Below are positions 1 to 8,069 of a stretch of 64,000 nt of DNA, piece by piece (the stretch's first letter is position 1; each line of letters starts with the position of its first letter). Below the pieces are notes generated by a model. The model searched no databases. It saw only the letters and a program-made list of their open reading frames with translations, and was not told the origin of the DNA. Location: contig CAMWKO010000004.1 of the NCBI GenBank assembly GCA_947174885.1, positions 56,872 to 120,871 on the forward strand, given 5' to 3'. The stretch is from an uncultured Clostridia bacterium (lineage in GTDB: Bacteria > Bacillota > Clostridia > Lachnospirales > Lachnospiraceae). The translations under genes and the position numbers were made by a program.

Positions 1-1331
1 CAGGCGTTAATACATTCTTCTTCAGTAGCATTATCATTGCCCCATCTTAGATTCTCTAAAATAGTACCGCTAAATAAAACATTTTTTTGCAGTACTACAG
101 ATACCTGATTTCTAAGAGTGGTTAAATCGTATTTTCTTACATCTATGCCACCTACAAGTATTGAGCCGTCAGTAACATCATATAATCTGCTGATCAGATT
201 AACCAGAGATGTTTTGGCACTTCCTGTCGCACCTATAATACCAATGGTTTCACCTGATTTTATAGAAAGGTTTATGTTGCTAAGAACATTGTTTTCACTG
301 GATTTATCATAAGAAAAATTTACATTATCAAAAACAATGCTTCCTGATGGAACCTCCATTATAGGATTTTCGGGATTTGTTAAGTCGATTTCTTCATTGA
401 GTACCTCGGCAATTCTTTCGGCAGAAGCAACACTCATTGAAAGCATAACAAATATCATGGAGAGTATCATTAAGCTCATAAGAATATTCATACAATATGC
501 AAGTAAGCTCATAAGATTGCCCGTTGTAAGAGAAGACGAAACAATCATTTTAGCACCTATGTAGCTTATGGATAATATACATGAATAAACTGTAATCTGC
601 ATCATTGGATTATTACATGCAACAATATTTTCTGCCTTTACAAAAAGCTTATAAACATTTTCTGCTGCCTTTAGAAATTTATTTTTCTCATAATCCTCTC
701 TTACATATGCCTTTACTACTCTTATGGAAGAAACATTTTCAAGTACACTGGCATTTAAATCGTCATATTTTTTAAATACGTTTTTAAAGTATTTATTTGC
801 TTTGGATATGACGAATATAAGTACAAGTCCTAATATTAATACTGCAATTAAATATATGCAGGCAAGTCTGGCATTTATAAAAAATGACATTGCCATCGCA
901 CATATAAGTGAAAATGGTGCTCTTATACACATTCTAAGAAGCATCTGATATGAGTTTTGCACATTGGTAACGTCTGTAGTAAGTCTTGTAACAAGACCGG
1001 CAGTAGAGAACTTATCAATGTTTGAAAAGGAGAAGGTCTGAATTTTTTCAAACATTGCTTTTCTTAAATTCTTTGCGAAACCACAGGAGGCCTTTGCACC
1101 AAAGAAACCACCGAGAAATCCGGAAAAAAGTCCGAATAAAGATACCAGAATCATCAAAGCACCGATAATATAGATGTGTTTTAAATCACCTTTATTTACA
1201 CCGTCGTCAATAATAGAAGCCATAAGAAAAGGTATAAGTGTTTCCATAAGCACCTCTAAAATCATACATATAGGAGTAGCTATAGAAGCTTTCTTATACT
1301 CTTTAATATGAGCAGTCAAAGTTTTTAACAT
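1..1331 (-). CDS. ABC transporter ATP-binding/permease protein, partial (C-terminus off the window)
   Basis: Reading the minus strand from an ATG at 1331 gives about 443 open codons to base 1. The start follows an AAAGGAGAA ribosome site. The first ~300 residues are a six-helix exporter membrane domain. A nucleotide-binding domain follows, with Walker A GATGSAKT (DNA around 226-250) and a Q-loop segment ending VVLQKNVLFSGT. The window stops before the ABC signature and Walker B. This architecture fits one half of a type IV (MsbA/LmrA-like) exporter. In Clostridia such halves often work as heterodimers encoded by adjacent genes, but the partner would lie outside the window. Substrate cannot be told. 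The family call is firm; drug versus peptide or lipid export is open. Confidence 0.9.
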   Translation of the reverse strand, partial: MLKTLTAHIKEYKKASIATPICMILEVLMETLIPFLMASIIDDGVNKGDLKHIYIIGALMILVSLFGLFSGFLGGFFGAKASCGFAKNLRKAMFEKIQTFSFSNIDKFSTAGLVTRLTTDVTNVQNSYQMLLRMCIRAPFSLICAMAMSFFINARLACIYLIAVLILGLVLIFVISKANKYFKNVFKKYDDLNASVLENVSSIRVVKAYVREDYEKNKFLKAAENVYKLFVKAENIVACNNPMMQITVYSCILSISYIGAKMIVSSSLTTGNLMSLLAYCMNILMSLMILSMIFVMLSMSVASAERIAEVLNEEIDLTNPENPIMEVPSGSIVFDNVNFSYDKSSENNVLSNINLSIKSGETIGIIGATGSAKTSLVNLISRLYDVTDGSILVGGIDVRKYDLTTLRNQVSVVLQKNVLFSGTILENLRWGNDNATEEECINA

Positions 1332-1630
1332 TGTTATTCTCCTTTAACATTTGAAAATGATTGGTTATGTTTTATGTATATTGTATAAATTTGAAAAAGT
1401 ACCTTTATAAGATAAATGAATATACAAGTGTACATATGAGTCGTTCCATAAAAATGAAAAGCATCAAAGAACAAAATTTGCATATATGCAAAAAAAAGGT
1501 ATAAAAATAGTATAGTAAAAAAAATTTTTATGTCAATAAGAAATATAACCGTGATTTAAACGAATAATATCGAATAATATAATAAATATAAATAAAGTCA
1601 TATATATCTTGGAATTAAAGTGTGGTATAA

Positions 1631-1753
1631 TAACACCGAGTTGGGTAAGCAACTCGGTGTGCCTCATGCATAAAATCTCTGATTTTATCCATGAGGCTGT
1701 AGTGATAGTAATATTATGGTATAATAACACCGAGTTGAGAAGCAACTCGGTGT
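1631..1753. repeat. Paired REP-like hairpins upstream of the pullulanase gene
   Basis: Two copies of the 11-bp stem ACACCGAGTTG / CAACTCGGTGT lie at 1633-1660 (loop GGTAAG) and 1727-1753 (loop AGAAG). Both are preceded by TATAATAAC. Between them, 1661-1697 forms a second hairpin: outer arms GCCTCATG / CATGAGGC, inner arms ATAAAATC / GATTTTAT. The tail TGTAGTGATAG follows. The same modules recur at 4.1, 23.4, 38.9 and 51.4 kb. No T-tract follows, so these are not standard terminators. The rest of the 1332-1785 gap is AT-rich and shows nothing else I can support. Confidence 0.85.
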
Positions 1754-1785
1754 TATTTCGGTGATATATGAAAGAGAGGTCTTTT

Positions 1786-4095
1786 ATGCGAAAGAAAATC
1801 AAATCAGTTAAAAAAATCACAGCACTTAGTCTTGCTGTAATTATTGGTGCTTCAATGGTGGGATGTGGTAGTGATGTAAATAATGAAAATAGTGAAAATG
1901 ATGAAACAACTACACTTGAGGAAGATACTGAAGAAACCTTTAAATTCACAAAGGCTTCTTATAACAAAGGAGTTATAACCGTAAATGGCAGTATACCGTT
2001 TGAGGGAGAGGTATCAGAGGTCGTTATATTAAAGGATAGTGACGGAAATGTGGTTGAAACTACAGAGATTAAAAAGGTGAGTGATACAAGTGTTTCCTTT
2101 ACCTTAAAGAATGACATAGACATTGAAAAAAACTATTTTGTTACATACGAAAATGTGACAACTGCTGTCAAGATTATATCTTTATATTCTAAAGAAGAAT
2201 TTGAAGATAAATACACATATGAAGGCGATGATTTAGGTGCAGTCTATAGTGCAGATGAAACTAAATTCAGGGTATGGGCACCTACAGCACTTTCCGTAAA
2301 GGTAAATTTATATGAAAGTGGTACGGAAGGAACAGATGATTTAATAGATAGTATTGATATGCAAAAGGATGTAAACGGAACATGGATTGCTGCGAAAAGT
2401 GGTGATTTAAACGGTGTTTATTATACATATACGGTAAGAGTAAACGGAAATGATAATGAGGTTTGTGATCCATATGCCAGAACTACAGGTGTAAACGGAA
2501 AAAGGGCGATGATTATTGATTTAGATAAAACCAATCCTACAGGATGGGAAAATGATACAAATCCAAATGCAGGTTTAAATATCACAGATGCAGTAATTTA
2601 TGAGCTTCATTTAAGGGATATTTCTGCTGATGAAAGCAGTGGCATTACAAATGTAGGAAAGTATTTAGGACTTGCCGAAACAGGTACGACTAACGGTAAT
2701 GGTGACAGCACGGGTCTTGATTATATAAAGGATTTGGGTGTTAATTATGTTCATATTATGCCAATGTATGACTATGGTTCAGTAGATGAAGCACAGCTTG
2801 ATACGCCACAGTATAATTGGGGTTACGATCCTGTTAATTACAATGTTCCTGAAGGTTCTTATTCTACTAATCCGTATGATGGAGAAGTAAGGGTAAAGGA
2901 AGCAAAGGAAATGGTAAAGGCTCTGCATGATAATGGAATATCAGTTATTATGGATGTAGTATATAATCATGTATACAGTGCAGATGATTTCTGTATTAAC
3001 AAAATCGTACCTGAATATTTTTCAAGAATTGATAATATAGGAAAGTATGCTAATGGCTCAGGCTGTGGAAATGATGTTGCATCTGAACGTACAATGGTTA
3101 GTAAATATATTGTAGATTCAGTTAAATATTGGGCAGATGAATATCATATTGATGGATTTAGATTTGATTTGGTAGGATTAATTGATACAGATACTATGAA
3201 TAATATTATAGAAGAGGTACATAAAACCAATCCGGATGTAATTTTTTACGGTGAAGGATGGGATTTAAAAACTTATGTGACAAAGTCAGACATCAAGCTT
3301 ACTACACAAGGTAACGCTGGTATGGTGCCGGAGTTTGCATTTTTTAATGATTATTTCAGGGATAATCTAAAAGGAAGTAATTCTATTTCAAGTACAGGAT
3401 ACGCCAATGGCTCACCTGAATGCTATGATGCTGTTATTAAAATGCTAAAGGGTTCATGCAGCTTTACCAGTCAGCCAAGCAAAACAGTAAATTATTCATG
3501 CTGTCATGATAATAATACTTTATTTGATAAGATTACAATGACCAATAGCGAGGCTTCTATGGAAGAAAGAGCAGCTATGAATAAGCTTACAGCAGCTATT
3601 ACGCTTACCTCACAGGGTATTCCGTTCATTATGGCAGGTGAAGAACTGCTTAGAAGTAAGACGAATGAAGATGGAAGCTTCAATAGCAACAGCTATAATT
3701 CTACAGATGAAGTTAATAGTATTAAATGGTCTGATTTATCTAATGATATATATAAAGATGTTCATGATTATTATAAAGGACTTATTGAGTTTAGAAAAGC
3801 TCACAGCGGACTTAGAATGATGACAGGCGAAGAAGCAGAGGCAAACATTACTCTTATGGAAGAGACACCGGAAAATGTGGTAGCATACAGCATTAAAGGC
3901 GGAGCAAACGGGGAAGCTTCAAACGGTATTTTCATAATATACAATGGCACTAATGAATCAGCTACGGTAACATTGCCGGCAGGTAACTGGAACATTTGTA
4001 TTAATGGAGAAAAGGCGGGAACTGAAAGTATTGAAAAGGTCAGTGGAAGTGTGACCGTAGATAAGACTTCAGCAATGGTACTGGTGGCTGAGTAA
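1786..4095 (+). CDS. Type I pullulanase, secreted lipoprotein (GH13)
   Basis: Hydrolyses alpha-1,6 branch points in pullulan, starch or glycogen fragments outside the cell. The start at 1786 is chosen over the in-frame ATG at 1768 because AGAGAGG sits 7 bases before it and the signal peptide then begins MRKKIKSVKK. A lipobox SMVGC puts the lipidated Cys at residue 27, followed by an acidic linker. A CBM48-like module follows (FRVWAPTA). The catalytic barrel carries the pullulanase signature YNWGYDP, the GFRFDLVG strand with nucleophile Asp461, YGEGWD with acid/base Glu490, and the HDN segment. A beta-sandwich closes the protein. Its length of 769 residues is normal for the family. REP-like hairpins flank the gene on both sides; the downstream one begins at the stop codon. 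Confidence 0.93.
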   Translation: MRKKIKSVKKITALSLAVIIGASMVGCGSDVNNENSENDETTTLEEDTEETFKFTKASYNKGVITVNGSIPFEGEVSEVVILKDSDGNVVETTEIKKVSDTSVSFTLKNDIDIEKNYFVTYENVTTAVKIISLYSKEEFEDKYTYEGDDLGAVYSADETKFRVWAPTALSVKVNLYESGTEGTDDLIDSIDMQKDVNGTWIAAKSGDLNGVYYTYTVRVNGNDNEVCDPYARTTGVNGKRAMIIDLDKTNPTGWENDTNPNAGLNITDAVIYELHLRDISADESSGITNVGKYLGLAETGTTNGNGDSTGLDYIKDLGVNYVHIMPMYDYGSVDEAQLDTPQYNWGYDPVNYNVPEGSYSTNPYDGEVRVKEAKEMVKALHDNGISVIMDVVYNHVYSADDFCINKIVPEYFSRIDNIGKYANGSGCGNDVASERTMVSKYIVDSVKYWADEYHIDGFRFDLVGLIDTDTMNNIIEEVHKTNPDVIFYGEGWDLKTYVTKSDIKLTTQGNAGMVPEFAFFNDYFRDNLKGSNSISSTGYANGSPECYDAVIKMLKGSCSFTSQPSKTVNYSCCHDNNTLFDKITMTNSEASMEERAAMNKLTAAITLTSQGIPFIMAGEELLRSKTNEDGSFNSNSYNSTDEVNSIKWSDLSNDIYKDVHDYYKGLIEFRKAHSGLRMMTGEEAEANITLMEETPENVVAYSIKGGANGEASNGIFIIYNGTNESATVTLPAGNWNICINGEKAGTESIEKVSGSVTVDKTSAMVLVAE

Positions 4096-4097
4096 TA

Positions 4098-4172
4098 ACA
4101 CCGAGTTGTTTACAACTCGGTGTTGTGATAGGAAATAAAAAAGAAAACACCGAGTTGTTTACAACTCGGTGT
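4098..4172. repeat. Paired REP-like hairpins immediately after the pullulanase stop
   Basis: Copies of ACACCGAGTTG-TTTA-CAACTCGGTGT occupy 4098-4123 and 4147-4172. The first begins two bases after the TAA at 4093-4095, in the context TAATAACACCGAG seen in the upstream copies, so the element may supply the stop. The second is followed by a truncated copy of the second module (GCCGAGTGCATAAAATC, 4173-4189). Confidence 0.85.
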
Positions 4173-4271
4173 GCCGAGTGCATAAAATCGACAAGTATTT
4201 TTTTGCATAATACATTAATGTGTTAGATTGAACCAAGCGACAGTTCGAGATTTGTTTCTAAGGAGGCTCAT

Positions 4272-4886
4272 ATGGTAAAGAGATTTAATGATGTTCCATA
4301 CCATACCTTTTCGTTTTGGACAAATATGATTGTTGTCTGCCCGAAGTGTGGCAAGGCAGGAACTGTTCATTTTGATAAAGAACATAATACTGCACTTTTT
4401 CAATGCGGGTCATGTTATACGGTAAGAAAAATTATGTTAGGCGGAAATGATGCTTTTGAAGTAACCGCTCAATGTACATCAACCGGAAAATATTTTCAGA
4501 TTACAATACCTAATAATAAAATTCATGGACAAAAGATAAGGGTTAAGTGTCCTCATTGTGAAGAATTTGTCATAGGAGATGTTTCAGATACAAAGAAGCA
4601 GAAATATGTTGTATTTGAAGATATACAACATGCAAAAGACCCATATTTTCACTATCCACTTTATTTCCAAACAAGTTATAGAGGAAAAATAATATGGGCG
4701 CTAAACAGAGAACATTTACAATATCTGATTGATTATTTGTCAGCAGATATACGCACAGTTCAATCTGATTTTTATGAAACTTACAAGACGATGCGTTCCC
4801 AATCTGATATGCTCCCAACTTTTATGAAAACAGCAAAGAATAGAGATGGAATTGTTAAATTGCTTACCAAATTACAAGCGAAATGA
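4272..4886 (+). CDS. TFIIB-type zinc-ribbon protein, function unknown
   Basis: 204 residues, starting at an ATG with AAGGAGG 6 bases upstream. A zinc-ribbon sits near the N-terminus: CPKCG (residues ~23-27) paired with CGSC (~46-49). A second Cys pair, CPHC, lies around residue 95, suggesting two zinc sites. The C-terminal half is mixed alpha/beta with no recognisable catalytic motif (segments HYPLYFQTSYRGK and WALNREHLQYLIDYL). Similar Firmicute proteins are named only for the ribbon. It lies 56 bases before the ATP pyrophosphatase gene on the same strand, so the two may be co-transcribed. No function is assigned. Confidence 0.75.
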   Translation: MVKRFNDVPYHTFSFWTNMIVVCPKCGKAGTVHFDKEHNTALFQCGSCYTVRKIMLGGNDAFEVTAQCTSTGKYFQITIPNNKIHGQKIRVKCPHCEEFVIGDVSDTKKQKYVVFEDIQHAKDPYFHYPLYFQTSYRGKIIWALNREHLQYLIDYLSADIRTVQSDFYETYKTMRSQSDMLPTFMKTAKNRDGIVKLLTKLQAK

Positions 4887-4942
4887 TAAATGGTAAATTC
4901 CGTTTTATTAAACCGGAAAATTAAAATTTATGGAGGTATTAT

Positions 4943-5584
4943 ATGAAATTTATTATGTCATACAGCTGTGGCAAGGATAGTACATTAGCTCTCCATAAAA
5001 TGATTGAGCAAGGACATGAGCCCGTAGGGTTAATCGTTATGGTTAATGAAACTGCAGAACGTTCTTATTTTCATGGTGCAGATTATAATATGTTGAATCA
5101 ATATTCAGAGGTTCTTGATATTCCAATGATATTATGTCGGGCAAAAGAAGAGACTTATCATACAGCTTTTGAGGAAGGACTTCTAAAAGCAAAATCTATT
5201 GGTGCTGAGGCAGCGTGCTTTGGCGACATAGATATTGAACAAAACAGGCGTTGGGAAGAAGAGCGTTGTGATGTTGCCGGACTTATCCCGTATTTCCCAT
5301 TATGGCAAAGAGGGCGTGAGAAAAATGTGCAGGAGCTTATAGAACTGGGTTATAAATGTCTGATTAAAAGCATCAATATGACTGTTTTGCCAAAATCAAT
5401 ACTTGGAAAATATATAGATGAGGATTCCATATCTGTAATGAAGTGTGCAAATATAGATATTTGTGGCGAAAATGGGGAATATCACACTCTCGTAGTTGAC
5501 GGACCTATATTCAAAAAAACTTTGAGTTTTTATATCGGCGGGATTATTGAATTAGGCGATTATGCGGTTGTTGATATTAGGTAA
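4943..5584 (+). CDS. Dph6-related ATP pyrophosphatase (diphthine-ammonia ligase family)
   Basis: 213 residues with the PP-loop YSCGKDSTLALHKM at the N-terminus (residues 7-20), a Cys-containing variant of SGGKDS. The family segments LIVMVNE, GDIDIEQNRRWEEERC and ICGENGEYHTLVVDGP follow. The latter resembles the GE.GEYHT substrate region of Dph6/DUF71 proteins. The family adenylates a carboxylate and transfers ammonia. In eukaryotes and archaea the substrate is diphthine on EF2; bacteria have no diphthamide, so the reaction here is unknown. GGAGG precedes the ATG at 4943. A strong terminator follows at 5629. Confidence 0.82.
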   Translation: MKFIMSYSCGKDSTLALHKMIEQGHEPVGLIVMVNETAERSYFHGADYNMLNQYSEVLDIPMILCRAKEETYHTAFEEGLLKAKSIGAEAACFGDIDIEQNRRWEEERCDVAGLIPYFPLWQRGREKNVQELIELGYKCLIKSINMTVLPKSILGKYIDEDSISVMKCANIDICGENGEYHTLVVDGPIFKKTLSFYIGGIIELGDYAVVDIR

Positions 5585-5628
5585 AATCCGGTTTATCATT
5601 GAGTTAAACAATTAAATTCATCTACAAA

Positions 5629-5664
5629 AAAGGCAGACGCTACACCAAAGCGTCTGCCTTTTCC
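5629..5664 (+). terminator. Intrinsic terminator after the ATP pyrophosphatase gene
   Basis: A 12-bp perfect stem, AAAGGCAGACGC (5629-5640) pairing with GCGTCTGCCTTT (5650-5661), has a 9-base loop and runs into T-rich sequence. Confidence 0.85.
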
Positions 5665-5697
5665 TATCCATCATCCTGTTATCTGAACCTGAAAACT

Positions 5698-5768
5698 TCT
5701 TAAGTCTATGTTGCCTTTGGCAACAAGACTTTTTTAAGCTAAAAATAAAAAATACGGAAACTCAAGAA
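5698..5768. repeat. Half copy of the MITE-like element
   Basis: 5700-5733 is, in inverted orientation, nearly identical to 22374-22408 of the full element, including the hairpin GTTGCC-TTT-GGCAAC. It is followed by the conserved end AAGCTAAAAATAAAAAATAC plus GGAAACTCAAGAAG. The matching left terminal repeat is missing, so this is a truncated copy. It lies just upstream of the exopolysaccharide promoter. Confidence 0.75.
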
Positions 5769-5779
5769 GCAGTATATTG

Positions 5780-5808
5780 TTGATAAATTCAGATAATTAA
5801 TATATACT
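5780..5808 (+). promoter_or_regulatory. Sigma-A promoter of the exopolysaccharide operon
   Basis: TTGATA at 5780-5785 and TATACT at 5803-5808 are separated by exactly 17 bases. They lie 31 bases before the ATG of the first operon gene, leaving room for a short leader and its AGGAG site. No other comparably good promoter is visible inside the following 14 kb, which supports a single long transcript. Confidence 0.7.
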
Positions 5809-5839
5809 AAAAGTCAAGACTAATAATAGGAGTTTTATT

Positions 5840-7003
5840 ATGAATTTATATGATACTTGTATAAAGGCATTTATAAAAGGTAATTTGGGAGATGATCTTT
5901 TCATATATACACTTTGTAATAAATACCCGAATACATCTTTCGTACTGTGCGGAGAAAAAGAATATAAAAATCTTTTTAAGAATTTATATAATTTAAAGTA
6001 CATATCAACAGATAGTTTTTTTTGCAAATGGTTATTCAGATTTATTAAGCTTCCCGCAAAGCTTGCGAATACCGTTTTAAAGATATTTCACAGGAATGAA
6101 AAATATTCATATTATAACTGCTTTGATTTTGTATCAAGACATAGCAGATATAATATTCTGATTTCAGGTTCTATATTTATGGAGATGGATAATAAAAAAT
6201 TTAGTATAACTCCATATTATAAAAATGAAATAAAATATTATTTACAATCACCATATGTAATAGGGTGTAATTTTGGACCATATCATAGTGAAGAATACAG
6301 ACGGTTTTATGAAGAGTGTTTTAGTAAGGCCGGTCAGGTATGTTTTAGAGATACATATTCCTATTCATTATTCAAATCTATAGAGCAGGCAGGGTATGCA
6401 CCCGATATACTTTTTAATATAGAAAAGAATAAATTCAAGCTTCCAAAGATAAAAAATTATGTTTTAATATCTGTATTAAACCCGGGAAAAGATGATAAAA
6501 ACAGTGAAAACAGGTTATTAGATAAATATATAAGTTCTGTAACGGAGCTGTCAAATGAGCTTATAGCAAAAGGAAAAAATATTGTATTTTTAGGCTTCTG
6601 TAAATTTCAGTCAGATGATAAAATAATAGAAAATATTATGGAAGGAATAGTTAGTAAAGCACATGTAAAAAGTGTAAATTATCCTGATATTTCATCAAAT
6701 AAAGCACTTGGATATGTTGCGAACAGTGAATTCATTATAGCCACAAGATACCATGCCATGATTTTAGGATGGCTGCTTGAAAAGCCTGTATTACCGGTTG
6801 TATACAGTGAAAAAATGCTGCACGTTATAGAAGATATAGCACCTGATATAGAGTATATTATGGCAAATGAGCCTGAAAAATGGGATATTAAGGCTATAGC
6901 AGAGAAGATTGTGAATAATAAATATGAAGTATGCGATGTTAGTGATGCTGTTGAGAAAGCAAAAAATCATTTTGTACAATTAAATAAAATATATAACAAT
7001 TAG
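5840..7003 (+). CDS. Polysaccharide pyruvyl transferase family protein
   Basis: 387 residues with the family N-terminus GNLGDDLFIYTL (residues ~14-25, matching the G.xGDD glycine-rich motif of CsaB/WcaK-like enzymes). The C-terminal half contains ATRYHAMILGWLLEKPVLPVVYSEK, typical of the second nucleotide-binding-like lobe. The family transfers a pyruvyl ketal from phosphoenolpyruvate to a sugar, adding negative charge to surface polymers. It is the first gene of the cluster, directly behind the promoter at 5780, and AGGAG precedes the ATG. The acceptor sugar cannot be told. Confidence 0.85.
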   Translation: MNLYDTCIKAFIKGNLGDDLFIYTLCNKYPNTSFVLCGEKEYKNLFKNLYNLKYISTDSFFCKWLFRFIKLPAKLANTVLKIFHRNEKYSYYNCFDFVSRHSRYNILISGSIFMEMDNKKFSITPYYKNEIKYYLQSPYVIGCNFGPYHSEEYRRFYEECFSKAGQVCFRDTYSYSLFKSIEQAGYAPDILFNIEKNKFKLPKIKNYVLISVLNPGKDDKNSENRLLDKYISSVTELSNELIAKGKNIVFLGFCKFQSDDKIIENIMEGIVSKAHVKSVNYPDISSNKALGYVANSEFIIATRYHAMILGWLLEKPVLPVVYSEKMLHVIEDIAPDIEYIMANEPEKWDIKAIAEKIVNNKYEVCDVSDAVEKAKNHFVQLNKIYNN

Positions 7004-7049
7004 TAAAGCATATAGTAATATATTAAACAAAGTCCGGTCGTTAATATAT

Positions 7050-8054
7050 ATGGAGGTGATAATCCTGATTAGCATAATTATTTCTGCCTACAATGTGGAA
7101 AAATATATAGATAAATGTATTGCCAGTGTTGTAAATCAGACATATAAGGATATTGAAATAATAGTTATAAATGACGGCTCAACAGATGCTACAAAATCAA
7201 TCTGTGACAAATGGGCAAAAAAAGATAGCAGAATTAATGTTGTTCATAAGAAAAATGAGGGAATATCGGCAGCCAGAAATGACGGATTAAAACTGGCAAA
7301 GGGTGAATATATATCGTTTGTAGATTCAGATGATTATTTGGATATAAGAATGATGGAAATTATGCTTAAATCATTAAAGGACTACGATGCAGATATTTCC
7401 ATATGTAAAGAATATGCTTTTAATGAGGATGAAGAGCCGGCAGAAGTATCTGATACCGTTATTGGGTATAAGTTAGAAAAGATAGAGGAAAATAGAGAGA
7501 TACTTTCTCATTTTACCGATAGATTTACAGGACCTATAGGATGGCCATGGAATAAGCTGTATTCCAGAAAAATTATTGCAGATACACGGTTTGTAAAAGG
7601 TCATATTATGGAGGATTTAATTTTCAATTCCTCTGTTATGATTAATGTTAATAAGGCTGTATGGATAGAGGACAGGCTATACTATTACAGACAGCGAAAA
7701 GGAAGCCTTATGAATTCAAATAAGAGTGCCATGTATACTGATTATGGTAATGCCATTATGGAAGAAAGAAAAATGCTGTATCCTGTTCTGGATATCTCTG
7801 AAAAGAAACGGTTTGCCAGCTATTTTTTAAGAAAGCTGTCGGAATTAGATATGGAGGCAGCCAGAAGAGGTTTTAAGCAGGAGGCAGGATATATAAGGGA
7901 AATTTTCAATGAAATATACTTTACAGATATAAAATTAGTTGATAGTATAAAGGATAAAATGAAGATATCTTTATATAGGCATTTTCGTCCTATATACTAT
8001 TTTTTAAGAACAAATAAGATAAAATATTATGGATATAAGAATAGAGAAAAATAG
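7050..8054 (+). CDS. Glycosyltransferase family 2 protein
   Basis: GT-A fold transferase with the N-terminal ISAYNVEKYIDKCIASV, the UDP-binding VINDGSTDAT, and the DxD-type SFVDSDDYLD at residues ~95-104. It is a cytoplasmic or membrane-associated enzyme adding one sugar to the lipid-linked repeat unit. The start is odd. The ATG at 7050 has no ribosome site, while GGAGGTGAT (7052-7060) lies inside the reading frame and is spaced 8 bases before a CTG at 7065. Starting at that CTG gives (M)ISIIISAYN, exactly where GT2 proteins normally begin. I keep 7050 as the outer limit. Donor and acceptor are unknown. Confidence 0.9.
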   Translation: MEVIILISIIISAYNVEKYIDKCIASVVNQTYKDIEIIVINDGSTDATKSICDKWAKKDSRINVVHKKNEGISAARNDGLKLAKGEYISFVDSDDYLDIRMMEIMLKSLKDYDADISICKEYAFNEDEEPAEVSDTVIGYKLEKIEENREILSHFTDRFTGPIGWPWNKLYSRKIIADTRFVKGHIMEDLIFNSSVMINVNKAVWIEDRLYYYRQRKGSLMNSNKSAMYTDYGNAIMEERKMLYPVLDISEKKRFASYFLRKLSELDMEAARRGFKQEAGYIREIFNEIYFTDIKLVDSIKDKMKISLYRHFRPIYYFLRTNKIKYYGYKNREK

Positions 8055-8069
8055 AAAGGTGTATACTTT

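Noticed and set aside
1533..1949. Minus-strand frame of 138 codons overlapping the pullulanase start
   Set aside because: It crosses the repeat hairpins, is Ser/Val/Phe-rich like an antisense shadow, and has no ribosome site.
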